A stretch of 17,945 nucleotides of DNA from an uncultured Clostridium sp. GTDB lineage: Bacteria; Bacillota; Clostridia; Lachnospirales; Lachnospiraceae. Where the stretch lies: positions 1 through 17,945 of the forward strand of contig CALHQJ010000046.1 of the NCBI GenBank assembly GCA_938036545.1. Reading direction: 5' to 3'. The number at the start of each line of letters is the position of its first letter. The stretch's first letter is position 1. The notes beneath the pieces were generated by a model that saw only the letters and a program-made list of their open reading frames with translations, ran no database searches and was not told where the DNA came from. The translations under genes and the position numbers were made by a program. Positions 6,638 through 15,504 of this stretch are shown here, piece by piece.

Positions 6638-7441
6638 TTACAGATCCAGAATCGTCTTGTCTTCTGGCACAAACAGGCGGCCAGTATAGTATTCCCTGCC
6701 TTCTGCAAGGTAGAGGGCCTGGCGGTTTTCGCCATGGTCTTCTTCCGTGTGCCAGAGCACCAGATTGGGGACATTTAAGGACTGGGCCAATTCACAGGCG
6801 TCCTTCACTGTACTGTGGTGTTTTTCATAAGGCTTATATTTATCGCGTTCTCCATAAAGGCAGAATGCTTCATGGAGAAGCCAGGAACTGCCTTCCACAT
6901 AAGGACGGCACAGGGGATTAAATGGTTCGTCACCGGCACAGGTAAGCCGTCTTCCGTCTTTTAAGGTAAAGGTATAGCCAAATTGTTTGGCTTTGGTAGA
7001 GTGAATGTCAAAAAAGGTGACGGAATGCCCCAGAATTTCCATGGTCTGTCCATCTTTAACGCCAGTCAGGTGGATTCTGGACTCAAAAAGGCAGATTAAT
7101 TTTCCGGGGAGAGTCAGGCGGCATAAGGTGCGGATGGTTTCTGTCAGCTCTTCATGGCAGTACAAATATAAATCACCCTGATATTTTCCTGTTAAAATGC
7201 GGCTTCCAATCATGCGGATCATCCAGACAATCCCTAAAATATGATCCGTGTGCTCATGGGTAACGAAAATATGGTGAATCTGATCCAAAGGAATATCCAT
7301 ATCCTGAAGGATTCCTAAAATGCGGTTTCCGCCGCCTGCATCAGTCATAAAATAGTCTTCTCCATCGCGGACTGCAAAGCAGGTATTATAATTGCGGACA
7401 ACTGCGGCATGTCCCGTTCCAAATACATATAACTGTTCCAT
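6638..7441 (-). CDS. Metallo-beta-lactamase-fold hydrolase, RNase Z-like
   Basis: A 267-residue metallo-beta-lactamase-fold protein. The signature THEHTDH (residues 61-67) supplies His62, His64, Asp66 and His67. His147, Asp171 (AGDEPF) and His231 are positioned as the remaining metal ligands of a two-zinc site. LLHEAF (188-193) and KHHSTVKDA (207-215) resemble the HEAT and HST motifs of tRNase Z, the tRNA 3'-end processing nuclease. The typical flexible arm (exosite) of RNase Z is not obvious, and the protein is shorter than the roughly 300-residue enzyme. It may therefore be a paralogue with another phosphodiester substrate. ATG 7441 is preceded by a GGGA-containing site. The gene is divergent from fbp and probably co-transcribed with the M23 peptidase. 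Confidence 0.82.
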   Translation of the reverse strand: MEQLYVFGTGHAAVVRNYNTCFAVRDGEDYFMTDAGGGNRILGILQDMDIPLDQIHHIFVTHEHTDHILGIVWMIRMIGSRILTGKYQGDLYLYCHEELTETIRTLCRLTLPGKLICLFESRIHLTGVKDGQTMEILGHSVTFFDIHSTKAKQFGYTFTLKDGRRLTCAGDEPFNPLCRPYVEGSSWLLHEAFCLYGERDKYKPYEKHHSTVKDACELAQSLNVPNLVLWHTEEDHGENRQALYLAEGREYYTGRLFVPEDKTILDL

Positions 7442-7551
7442 AACGAGTCCCTACTTCCCATTTTTTTAAAATTATGGTACTATAAATCCAAGAAAATTGC
7501 AATGTGTGCCTGCAAAATACAGGTGTAAAAGCAGCAGAGAGGGAATGTATT

Positions 7552-9498
7552 ATGAGGGATTTGGCATATTTAAAATTGCTGTCCAGAGAATATCCATCTA
7601 TCCGGTCAGCTTCGGGGGAAATGATCAATCTGATGGCAATTCAGGGACTTCCCAAGGGGACAGAGTATTTTTTCAGCGATCTTCATGGCGAACATGAGGC
7701 GTTTATCCACCTGTTACGTTCATCTTCTGGTATTATCCGTGAAAAAATAAAGGAAACCTTTGGCTACATTATTCCAGAAGAAGAACAGGTAGAACTTGCC
7801 AATTTGATTTATTATCCGGATCGGAACTTAAGAAAAATGACGGCAGAGGGGCGTAATACAGAGGACTGGCAGAGGATTACGATTTACCGTCTGGTTAATA
7901 TCTGCAAAGAGGTTTCTTCTAAGTACAGCCGTTCCAAGGTGCGTAAAAAGATGCCGCCGGCATTTGCATATATTATTGACGAATTGCTTCACGTTGATTA
8001 TAATGACGAAAATAAGAAAGTCTACTACAGCGAGATTATCCGTTCTATTATTGATATTCAGATTGCCGATCAGTTTATTGTAGCCCTGTGCGAGCTGATT
8101 CAAAATCTGACCATAGACAGCCTTCATATCATTGGAGATATTTTTGACAGAGGACCTCGGGCAGACTTGATTATGAATGAACTGATGCAGTTCCATGATG
8201 TAGATATTCAGTGGGGCAACCATGACATTGACTGGATGGGAGCGGCAACCGGCAACCTGGCCTGTATCTGCAATGTTTTGAGAATTGCCATCAGTTACAA
8301 CAACTTTGACGCTTTGGAGGAAGGATATGGCATTAATCTGCGGCCCCTGTCCATGTTTGCAGCCAGGGTGTACCGAGATGATCCATGCGAGAGATTTGCT
8401 CCCCATATTTTAGATGAAAATATTTATGATGAAGTCGATCCAGGGCTGGCAGCCAAGATGCACAAGGCAATTGCAGTGATTCAGTTTAAGATTGAAGGAC
8501 AGATTATCAAGCGTCATCCGGAATATCACATGGAAGACAGGGTTCTCCTGCAGCATATTGATTTTAAACAGGGCACAGTCAAAATAGGAAATAAAGAGTA
8601 TTCTATGGCAGATATGAGATTTCCGACGGTTAATCCGGAAGCGCCGTTAAAGCTTACAAGAGAAGAAGAGGAATTGCTTCACACGCTGCAGATGTCATTC
8701 CAGCATAACACCCTTCTTCATAAACACGTAAAGTTTTTGTATTCTCATGGAAGTATGTACAAATGCTGCAATTCCAACCTTTTGTACCATGGCTGCATTC
8801 CCATGAGACGGGATGGAAGCTTTGACGCAGTAACATTTGGTGAAGAAGAATACTCCGGAAAAGCGTTATTAGATTATGTGGACAAGATGGCTCAGGACGC
8901 CTATTTCCTGCAGGAAGGGGCAAAGGGGAAAAATGACGCCAGAGACTTTATGTGGTATCTCTGGTGCGGTTCCAAGTCGCCCGTATTCGGTAAGGATAAG
9001 ATGACTACATTTGAGCATTATTTTATTGAAGATAAGTCCGCTCACAAAGAAACTTACAACCCTTATTATCAACTGAGCCAGAGGGAAGAATACTGCGACA
9101 AAATTTTAGAAGAATTTGGCCTTCCAAAAGACGGTTCTCATATTATCAACGGCCATGTGCCGGTTAAGATTAAAGATGGGGAAAAGCCGGTCAAGGGAGG
9201 CGGAAAGCTGTTCATTATAGACGGAGGCCTTTCAAAAGCCTATCAGTCCAAAACTGGTATTGCAGGATATACATTGATTTACAATTCCCACCATCTGGCG
9301 CTGGCAGAGCATAAGCCCTTTGATCCCAGCAGGGAGACGACACCCACGGTTCACATTGTCGAGAAGATGAAAAAACGAATCATGGTTGGAGATACAGATA
9401 AAGGAGCAGAGCTAGCAGAACAAATCAGTGATTTAAAGGAGCTGATTGCTGCTTATCGAAAAGGCAGCCTGAAGGAAAGGATTGAACTTAAAAAATGA
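7552..9498 (+). CDS. fbp: Fructose-1,6-bisphosphatase, class III
   Basis: Converts fructose 1,6-bisphosphate to fructose 6-phosphate in gluconeogenesis. It is the Firmicute class III type, built on a calcineurin-like phosphoesterase core. The metal-site motifs are complete: FFSDLHGEHEAF (Asp43, His45), IIGDIFDRGPRADL (Asp196, Asp199, Arg200), WGNHDIDWMG (Asn223, His224, Asp225) and INGHVPVK (His535). The length of 648 residues fits the family (about 640-670). ATG 7552 is chosen because GAGAGGGA lies 8-9 nt upstream and MRDLAYLKLLSREYP is the usual N-terminus. An in-frame ATG at 7504 lacks a ribosome binding site. A TATAAA at 7481-7486 could be the -10, but no good -35 is seen. The stop overlaps the next start by ATGA. 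Confidence 0.96.
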   Translation: MRDLAYLKLLSREYPSIRSASGEMINLMAIQGLPKGTEYFFSDLHGEHEAFIHLLRSSSGIIREKIKETFGYIIPEEEQVELANLIYYPDRNLRKMTAEGRNTEDWQRITIYRLVNICKEVSSKYSRSKVRKKMPPAFAYIIDELLHVDYNDENKKVYYSEIIRSIIDIQIADQFIVALCELIQNLTIDSLHIIGDIFDRGPRADLIMNELMQFHDVDIQWGNHDIDWMGAATGNLACICNVLRIAISYNNFDALEEGYGINLRPLSMFAARVYRDDPCERFAPHILDENIYDEVDPGLAAKMHKAIAVIQFKIEGQIIKRHPEYHMEDRVLLQHIDFKQGTVKIGNKEYSMADMRFPTVNPEAPLKLTREEEELLHTLQMSFQHNTLLHKHVKFLYSHGSMYKCCNSNLLYHGCIPMRRDGSFDAVTFGEEEYSGKALLDYVDKMAQDAYFLQEGAKGKNDARDFMWYLWCGSKSPVFGKDKMTTFEHYFIEDKSAHKETYNPYYQLSQREEYCDKILEEFGLPKDGSHIINGHVPVKIKDGEKPVKGGGKLFIIDGGLSKAYQSKTGIAGYTLIYNSHHLALAEHKPFDPSRETTPTVHIVEKMKKRIMVGDTDKGAELAEQISDLKELIAAYRKGSLKERIELKK

Positions 9499-10022
9499 AT
9501 CGAGAAGAATTTTTAAGCCGATTGGGAGCTGCCTTAAACGGAGAAGTTCCAGCGTCTGTAATTCAGGAAAATTTAAACTACTATGACGGATACATTCGAG
9601 AGGAAGCGGCAAAAGGCCGGACAGAGGAAGAGATCATAGATGAGATTGGCGGATACCGCCTGATTGCCAAAACCATTATTGAAGCCAATGGCGGCGAAAA
9701 CAGCGGAGGCAGTGGAAGCAGCCAGGGCAGTTTTTATGACAGCCAGGGTTATGACCAATCTTATGGCCAGTCTTACAGTGACTCAAGATACAGCAGCAGC
9801 CAGGATTCTTATGATGATTACGGTCAGGGCAGAAATCGGGGCGGTTTCCATATGTATGATCTCAGCAGCGGATGGAAACGGTTTATTATTCCGGTGGTTA
9901 TTATTCTGGTACTGTTGCTGGTATTCAGCATTATCGGCGGAATTTTCAGCCTGTTAAGTCCCATTATTGGGCCGCTGATTGTGATATTCTTTTTATATAA
10001 GCTGTTTAAGAATAATCGGTAG
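9495..10022 (+). CDS. DUF1700-like membrane protein coupled to fbp
   Basis: A 175-residue protein in three parts. Residues 1-65 (MNREEFLSRLGAALNG to GGYRLIAKTIIEA) match the N-terminal helical module of DUF1700/YaaT-like membrane proteins, with the recurring NYYDxYI and GRTEEEIIDEIGGYR. Residues 66-120 are a low-complexity Gly/Ser/Tyr/Gln/Asp-rich linker, probably disordered. Residues about 128-172 hold two transmembrane helices (FIIPVVIILVLLLVF and IGPLIVIFFLYKLF). The start overlaps the fbp stop (ATGA), so its translation is probably coupled to that of fbp. The function is unknown. The family is often seen near PadR-type regulators, but none is here. The convergent recombinase pseudogene begins 6 bp after its stop. 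Confidence 0.7.
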   Translation: MNREEFLSRLGAALNGEVPASVIQENLNYYDGYIREEAAKGRTEEEIIDEIGGYRLIAKTIIEANGGENSGGSGSSQGSFYDSQGYDQSYGQSYSDSRYSSSQDSYDDYGQGRNRGGFHMYDLSSGWKRFIIPVVIILVLLLVFSIIGGIFSLLSPIIGPLIVIFFLYKLFKNNR

Positions 10023-10028
10023 CAATAT

Positions 10029-10668
10029 TCACCAGGTCACAATTTTATCAATTACCTCCCTCTGCTCGGCTGTAGATTTGGTCAGATAGATTCGGGTGGT
10101 TTCGATGCTTTCGTGACCAAGCAGGTCAGCCAGCTCTTTTAAATGCAGATTAATCCAACGGGGAGTCAGGGGCTTCCCGTTTTTATTTGCAAATAAGAAA
10201 CCGCTTGTTTTTCCACCTGCAGTATACCAGGGAATTGCCTTTTGGCAAAACGATGGTGAAAAGAATGTGGGTAAACCAGGCCATATAGCGGATTACAAAA
10301 TAATGCAGGTGTTCTCCATCTCGTTTGAGACAGGCTTTTAAATACTCATAATCCGCTTCACGGATAATCCGATCCAGATAATTTTTTTGCTGCATATAAA
10401 TCATGGGAAGATGCATAGTCGTAATGCCCAGATGTTCCAAATAACAATTGACAGATCGAATCCGCAGATTGACGGTCTAAGGTTTATAGTGTTCCAATAG
10501 ATAGACTTTATATAGCTGCAGATTTGAAATGGTTAAATGGGGGAATAGAGAATAAAATTGTTCAATGGCATAAAGATAGACATGGATAGTATTGTTTGCC
10601 ATATTATGAACAGTCAGGTAGTCCTGAAAAGCAGACAGATCAACGGAATCAGCAGCAAGTTTTTTCAT
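10029..10668 (-). pseudogene. Degraded tyrosine recombinase (XerC/D-like integrase)
   Basis: A once-complete tyrosine recombinase, read on the minus strand. The N-terminal SAM-like core-binding part starts at ATG 10668 (MKKLAADSVDLSAFQDYL). It runs to YKP and is broken by TAG at 10477-10479, where the family normally has Gln (YKPQTVNLRIR). The frame continues (TVNLRIRSVNCYLEHLG, then RDGEHLHYFVIRYMA). After that it shifts, and the segment that should hold the first catalytic Arg is gone. The next frame reads KTSGFLFANKNGKPLTPRW and jumps directly to LKELADLLGHESIETTRIYL, so the HxxR box is also deleted. The GH and the nucleophilic Tyr region survive, with the end at TGA 10029-10031 (VIDKIVTW). 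At least one nonsense codon, one frameshift and two deletions rule out activity. Confidence 0.88.
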
Positions 10669-10883
10669 AAAGCTCTCACTTTTAAAAACAGTCTATTCAA
10701 TCATTCTACACGATAAAATGTAAAATTCAAGGAATTTTCCCTTAGCAGGCGGCTTTTTGCATATATTCCTGCCAAATCTTTCCCCCATCCAATCTGCACA
10801 TTTCTCGCATTTCCTATAACCTCAGTTTATAAAAAAGATTCCAAATTTATATACTGCAAATCCAAGAAATCCGGCAAGAATAG
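10669..10883. other. Intergenic region between the recombinase pseudogene and the leuB promoter
   Basis: I find no gene in these 215 bp. The only symmetric element is AAAATTC (10722-10728) and GAATTTT (10732-10738) separated by AAG, an AT-rich inverted repeat too short and too weak to be called a terminator. No T-box, riboswitch or leucine-codon-rich leader peptide was recognised. Confidence 0.6.
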
Positions 10884-10912
10884 TTGAAACTGCCTGGTAA
10901 ATGAGGTATTAT
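10884..10912 (+). promoter_or_regulatory. Sigma-A-type promoter for the leuB-ilvD-ilvB-serC-serA unit
   Basis: TTGAAA (10884-10889) and TATTAT (10907-10912) are 17 bp apart, so 10 of 12 consensus bases match. A start near 10919 leaves a leader of about 70 nt that contains no evident hairpin attenuator. Its position rules out the in-frame ATG at 10901 as the leuB start. Confidence 0.75.
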
Positions 10913-10990
10913 GAAAAGAAACATATCCCGAGGCAGCTTGATAGCAGATTAAAGGGCGACAGAATGTGTGCAGGTGGAGGAGAGCAGATT

Positions 10991-12082
10991 ATGGATTGTA
11001 AGATTACGTTGATTCCAGGTGATGGAATCGGACCGGAAATAGTCGGAGAAGCAAGAAAAGTATTAGATAAAGTAGGGGAAGTTTACGGCCATACATTCCA
11101 TTACACAGAGGTTTTAATGGGCGGCTGCTCCATAGATGCATACGGGGTGCCTCTGACAGAGGAAGCGCTGAATACGGCCAAGGCCAGTGATGCGGTGCTC
11201 CTTGGCGCAGTAGGCGGCGATGTGGGGAATTCCAGATGGTATGACGTAGCGCCGAATCTTCGGCCGGAGGCAGGGCTTCTGGCAATTCGAAAGGGCTTAA
11301 ATTTATTTGCCAATATTCGTCCGGCGTATTTATACAAAGAACTGGCAGACGCCTGTCCGCTGAAAAAAGAGATTATCGGCGACGGCTTTGACATGGTGAT
11401 TATGAGAGAACTGACCGGCGGCCTGTATTTTGGTGATCGGTATACAAAAGAAGTAGATGGCGTTATGACTGCTGTGGATACGCTGACATACAATGAAAAC
11501 GAGATCCGCCGTATTGCAGTAAAGGCATTTGATATTGCCATGAAGCGCCGCAAGAGCGTAATCAGCGTAGATAAAGCCAATGTACTGGATTCTTCCAGAC
11601 TTTGGAGAAAGGTAGTAGAAGAGGTAGCAAAGGACTACCCGGAAGTAACCTTAAGCCACATGCTGGTTGACAACTGCGCTATGCAGCTGGTTATGAACCC
11701 GGGACAGTTTGACGTGGTTCTGACGGAAAACATGTTTGGCGACATCCTTTCTGACGAAGCCAGCATGATTACCGGTTCTATCGGAATGTTATCTTCCGCC
11801 AGCTTAAATGAAGGAAAGTTCGGCATGTATGAGCCAAGTCACGGCTCTGCTCCAGATATTGCAGGAAAAGACATTGCAAATCCCATTGCCACCATTCTTT
11901 CCGCAGCCATGATGCTACGTTATTCCTTTGATTTAGATAAAGAGGCGGCTGCTGTAGAAGCAGCGGTAGAAGAAATATTACAGGAGGGCTTCCGTACTGC
12001 TGATATTATGGCAGAGGGATGCACCAAAGTCGGTACTGTCCAGATGGGCAGCATGATTGCAGAGAAGATAAGGAGACAGTAA
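10991..12082 (+). CDS. leuB: 3-isopropylmalate dehydrogenase
   Basis: Catalyses the NAD-dependent oxidation and decarboxylation of 3-isopropylmalate in leucine synthesis, as a soluble homodimer. The length of 363 residues is normal. The N-terminus ITLIPGDGIGPEIV is the classic LeuB/ICDH-family opening. RELTGGLYFG near residue 140 and VDKANVLDSSRLWRKVV near residue 193 carry substrate- and cofactor-binding residues (including Lys). Metal-site aspartates lie in VDNCAMQLVMNP and TENMFGDILSDEAS. GSAPDIAGKDIANP is the adenine-binding loop with the Asp that selects NAD over NADP. ATG 10991 is preceded by GGAGGAGA with 8 nt spacing. It is the first gene of a five-gene run, and leuC and leuD are not adjacent. 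IlvD starts 2 bp after its stop. Confidence 0.96.
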   Translation: MDCKITLIPGDGIGPEIVGEARKVLDKVGEVYGHTFHYTEVLMGGCSIDAYGVPLTEEALNTAKASDAVLLGAVGGDVGNSRWYDVAPNLRPEAGLLAIRKGLNLFANIRPAYLYKELADACPLKKEIIGDGFDMVIMRELTGGLYFGDRYTKEVDGVMTAVDTLTYNENEIRRIAVKAFDIAMKRRKSVISVDKANVLDSSRLWRKVVEEVAKDYPEVTLSHMLVDNCAMQLVMNPGQFDVVLTENMFGDILSDEASMITGSIGMLSSASLNEGKFGMYEPSHGSAPDIAGKDIANPIATILSAAMMLRYSFDLDKEAAAVEAAVEEILQEGFRTADIMAEGCTKVGTVQMGSMIAEKIRRQ

Positions 12083-12084
12083 TT

Positions 12085-13749
12085 ATGAAAAGTGATGCAG
12101 TAAAAAGCGGGATGCAGCAGGCGCCCCACAGATCTTTGTTTAATGCCCTGGGAATGACCCAGGAAGAGTTAAAAAAGCCATTAGTTGGTATTGTAAGTTC
12201 TTATAATGAAATTGTCCCGGGACACATGAACCTGGATAAGATTGTAGAAGCCGTGAAGCTTGGCGTGGCCATGGCAGGAGGTACACCCGTTGTATTTCCG
12301 GCTATTGCAGTATGTGACGGAATTGCTATGGGACATGTAGGAATGAAATATTCTCTGGTTACCAGAGACTTAATTGCAGATTCCACAGAATGTATGGCCC
12401 TGGCTCATCAGTTTGACGCCTTGGTTATGGTTCCCAATTGTGATAAAAACGTACCAGGCCTGTTAATGGCAGCCGCCAGAGTCAATGTTCCTACCGTATT
12501 TGTCAGCGGCGGACCAATGCTTGCCGGACACGTAAAGGGACAGAAACGCAGTCTTTCCAGCATGTTTGAGGCAGTTGGATCGTATGCGGCAGGCACGATG
12601 ACGGAGGATGATGTTCGGGAATTTGAGGAAAAAGTATGTCCGACCTGCGGTTCCTGCTCCGGTATGTATACAGCTAACAGCATGAACTGCCTGACCGAGG
12701 TGCTGGGTATGGGACTTCGGGGAAATGGAACGATTCCGGCAGTTTATTCTGAGAGAATCAAGCTGGCAAAGCACGCAGGCATGGCAGTTATGGAAATGTA
12801 CCGCCAGAACATCCGCCCAAGAGACATTATGACAGAAGCAGCATTCCGCAATGCTTTGACTATGGATATGGCTCTGGGATGCTCAACCAACAGTATGCTT
12901 CACCTTCCGGCTATCGCCCATGAAGCAGGCGTGGACTTAAATGTAGATATTGCCAATGAAATCAGCGCAAAGACCCCGAACCTGTGTCATCTGGCTCCGG
13001 CAGGCCCAACCTATATGGAAGACTTAAATGAGGCAGGCGGCATCTATGCAGTTATGCATGAGATCAGCAAGCTGGGCCTGCTGAATCTGGACTGCATGAC
13101 CGTTACGGGAAAGACGGTTGGAGAAAATATTAAAAACAGCATCAACTTAAATCCGGAGGTAATCCGTCCGGTGGAGAATCCTTACAGCAAGACCGGCGGC
13201 ATTGCGATTTTACGAGGCAATCTGGCTCCGGATTCCTGCGTAGTAAAGCGTTCTGCAGTTGCTCCTGAGATGTTAAAGCATGAAGGGCCAGCCAGAGTAT
13301 TTGAATGTGAAGAGGATGCCATTGCCGCAATTAAGGGCGGTAAGATTGTAGCCGGCGACGTAGTGGTAATCCGTTACGAAGGACCAAAAGGCGGCCCTGG
13401 CATGAGAGAGATGCTGAATCCTACTTCTGCCATCGCAGGAATGGGACTTGGATCTACCGTGGCACTGATTACAGACGGACGGTTCTCCGGTGCGTCCAGA
13501 GGCGCATCCATTGGCCACGTTTCTCCGGAAGCAGCAGTTGGAGGCCCCATTGCCCTGGTAGAAGAGGGAGACATTATTTCCATTGATATTGATAATCATC
13601 AGTTAAATGTAAAGGTATCAGATGAAGAACTGGCCGCCAGAAAAGCAAAGTGGCAGCCAAGAGAGCCGAAGGTGACAACCGGTTACCTGGCCCGCTACGC
13701 AAGTCTGGTTACTTCGGCAGATAAGGGTGCAGTATTGCAGTCAAAATAA
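12085..13749 (+). CDS. ilvD: Dihydroxy-acid dehydratase
   Basis: Dehydrates 2,3-dihydroxyisovalerate and its isoleucine-pathway homologue to the 2-oxo acids, using an iron-sulfur cluster and Mg. It has 554 residues, normal for the IlvD/Edd family. Cluster ligands are in PNCDKNVPG (Cys119) and CPTCGSCSGMYTANSM (Cys185, Cys188, Cys191; Cys191 in GSCSG is the family ligand). The third Cys position found in oxygen-stable [2Fe-2S] members (PCN) is here PGH (residues 45-47), as in the oxygen-labile [4Fe-4S] enzyme of E. coli. This fits an anaerobe. The C-terminal GRFSGASRGASIGHVSPEA is the family signature. AGGAGA (12071-12076) lies inside the end of leuB, 8 nt before ATG 12085. An in-frame ATG at 12019 lies inside leuB and is not needed. 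Confidence 0.97.
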   Translation: MKSDAVKSGMQQAPHRSLFNALGMTQEELKKPLVGIVSSYNEIVPGHMNLDKIVEAVKLGVAMAGGTPVVFPAIAVCDGIAMGHVGMKYSLVTRDLIADSTECMALAHQFDALVMVPNCDKNVPGLLMAAARVNVPTVFVSGGPMLAGHVKGQKRSLSSMFEAVGSYAAGTMTEDDVREFEEKVCPTCGSCSGMYTANSMNCLTEVLGMGLRGNGTIPAVYSERIKLAKHAGMAVMEMYRQNIRPRDIMTEAAFRNALTMDMALGCSTNSMLHLPAIAHEAGVDLNVDIANEISAKTPNLCHLAPAGPTYMEDLNEAGGIYAVMHEISKLGLLNLDCMTVTGKTVGENIKNSINLNPEVIRPVENPYSKTGGIAILRGNLAPDSCVVKRSAVAPEMLKHEGPARVFECEEDAIAAIKGGKIVAGDVVVIRYEGPKGGPGMREMLNPTSAIAGMGLGSTVALITDGRFSGASRGASIGHVSPEAAVGGPIALVEEGDIISIDIDNHQLNVKVSDEELAARKAKWQPREPKVTTGYLARYASLVTSADKGAVLQSK

Positions 13750-13771
13750 GAGAAGAAAGGAAACCCAGCCA

Positions 13772-15454
13772 ATGAGTAAGTTAACAGGTGCAGAGATTGT
13801 AATCGAATGTTTAAAAGAGCAGGGCGTGGATACCGTGTTCGGCTATCCTGGCGGAGCGATTTTAAATATTTATGATGCATTATATAAACATCAGGATGAG
13901 ATTACCCACATCCTTACTTCCCACGAGCAAGGCGCTTCCCATGCAGCCGACGGCTACGCAAGGGCTACGGGAAAGGTCGGCGTATGCTTTGCGACTTCCG
14001 GCCCAGGCGCAACCAATCTGGTTACCGGTATTGCCACAGCTCAGATGGATTCCATTCCGGTCGTTGCCATTACCTGTAACGTAGGCGTAAGCTTGCTGGG
14101 AAAGGACAGCTTCCAGGAAATTGACATTGCCGGAGTGACCATGCCCATTACCAAACACAATTTCATTGTAAAAGACGTAAGCAGGCTGGCAGGCGTAATC
14201 CGCAGAGCCTTTACCATTGCCCGTTCCGGCCGCCCGGGTCCTGTTTTGATTGATATTACCAAAGACGTAACGGCAGCAAAATATGAATACGAATATCAGA
14301 CTCCGGAAGAGGTAACGCCTCAGGTAGATACTATTCGGGAAGAAGATATGGACAAGGCAGTGGAGCTGATCCGCAACTGCCAGAAGCCGTTTATTTTCGC
14401 AGGAGGCGGCGCAGTGATTTCCAATGCGTCAGAGGAACTGAAAGCCTTTGCCCATAAGATTCAGGCTCCGGTAGCAGACAGCTTAATGGGAAAAGGGGCC
14501 TTTGACGGTACAGACCCGCTGTACACAGGCATGGTTGGAATGCACGGCACAAAGACCTCCAATTTTGGATTTACCGAATGTGATCTTCTGATTGTAGTGG
14601 GAGCCAGATTCAGCGACCGAGTAACGGGAAACGCATCAAAATTTGCAAAAAATGCCAAAATTCTTCAAATTGATGTAGATGCGGCAGAGATTAATAAAAA
14701 TATTCAGACCTATGCCAGCATTATCGGAGACGCCAAGGTGGTGCTGAGAAAGCTGAACGCCCGTCTGGATCCGATGAACCATGACGAGTGGATCATGCAC
14801 ATCGAACGGTTAAAGGACATGTATCCCCTCCGCTATGATAAGAACCAGCTTACCGGTCCCTTTATCATGGAAAAGATTTATGAGATTACAGACGGCGACG
14901 CTATTATTACAACAGAAGTAGGACAGAACCAGATGTGGGCGGCTCAGTATTTTAAGTATAAGTCTCCCAGAACCCTGCTTACTTCCGGCGGCCTGGGAAC
15001 CATGGGTTACGGCCTGGGCGCAGCGCTGGGCGCAAAGATGGGACGCAAGGACAAACTGGTTATTAATATTGCAGGCGACGGCTGCTTCCGCATGAATATG
15101 AATGAACTGGCTACAGCCACCAGATATAATATTCCGTTTATTGAAGTGATTATGAACAACCACGTATTGGGTATGGTCCGTCAGTGGCAGAACCTGTTCT
15201 ACGGAAAGCGGTATTCACATACAGTATTGAATGACACCGTAGATTTTGTAAAGCTGGCGGAGGCTATGGGGGCCAAAGGATATCGGGTGGAGAAAAAGGA
15301 AGACTTTGAGCCGGTATTCAGAGAAGCAGTTTCCCTGAACATTCCGGTTGTTATCGATTGCCAGATACCATGTGACGACAAGGTATTCCCGATGGTATCT
15401 CCAGGAGCGCCTATTTCCGATGCATTTGATGATGTGGATTTGAAAATCGAGTAA
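13772..15454 (+). CDS. ilvB: Acetolactate synthase, large catalytic subunit
   Basis: Thiamine-diphosphate enzyme that joins pyruvate to pyruvate or 2-oxobutyrate, the first common step of valine/isoleucine synthesis. It has 560 residues, a normal large subunit. The catalytic Glu is Glu52 in TSHEQGASHAADGYAR. The central domain carries the FAD-type fold (GAVISNASEELKAFA). The ThDP motif begins at GDGCFRMNMNELATA (Asp436) and ends at MNNHVLGMVRQWQ (Asn462/463). QEIDIAGVTMPITKHNF matches biosynthetic AHAS rather than catabolic AlsS, which usually lacks the FAD-type features. No ilvN/ilvH regulatory subunit follows; serC is next. ATG 13772 is preceded by GAAAGGAAA at a slightly long spacing, 22 bp after ilvD. 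Confidence 0.93.
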   Translation: MSKLTGAEIVIECLKEQGVDTVFGYPGGAILNIYDALYKHQDEITHILTSHEQGASHAADGYARATGKVGVCFATSGPGATNLVTGIATAQMDSIPVVAITCNVGVSLLGKDSFQEIDIAGVTMPITKHNFIVKDVSRLAGVIRRAFTIARSGRPGPVLIDITKDVTAAKYEYEYQTPEEVTPQVDTIREEDMDKAVELIRNCQKPFIFAGGGAVISNASEELKAFAHKIQAPVADSLMGKGAFDGTDPLYTGMVGMHGTKTSNFGFTECDLLIVVGARFSDRVTGNASKFAKNAKILQIDVDAAEINKNIQTYASIIGDAKVVLRKLNARLDPMNHDEWIMHIERLKDMYPLRYDKNQLTGPFIMEKIYEITDGDAIITTEVGQNQMWAAQYFKYKSPRTLLTSGGLGTMGYGLGAALGAKMGRKDKLVINIAGDGCFRMNMNELATATRYNIPFIEVIMNNHVLGMVRQWQNLFYGKRYSHTVLNDTVDFVKLAEAMGAKGYRVEKKEDFEPVFREAVSLNIPVVIDCQIPCDDKVFPMVSPGAPISDAFDDVDLKIE

Positions 15455-15504
15455 TGAAACAGCTTTAAATAAACATAAAAGGCAAAAAAGAGGAGGAAAA
15501 AGGT

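Noticed and set aside
7828..8406. 192-codon minus-strand frame inside fbp
   Set aside because: It is antisense to a fully motif-supported fbp reading frame, with no ribosome binding site or family resemblance.
10722..10738. AAAATTC/GAATTTT inverted repeat upstream of leuB
   Set aside because: It is an AT-only short stem with no T tail or promoter overlap and is plausible by chance in AT-rich intergenic DNA.
10901..10990. In-frame upstream ATG that would extend leuB by 30 residues
   Set aside because: It overlaps the predicted -10 and precedes the transcript start. It has no ribosome binding site, and the extension is not LeuB-like, while ATG 10991 has a strong site.
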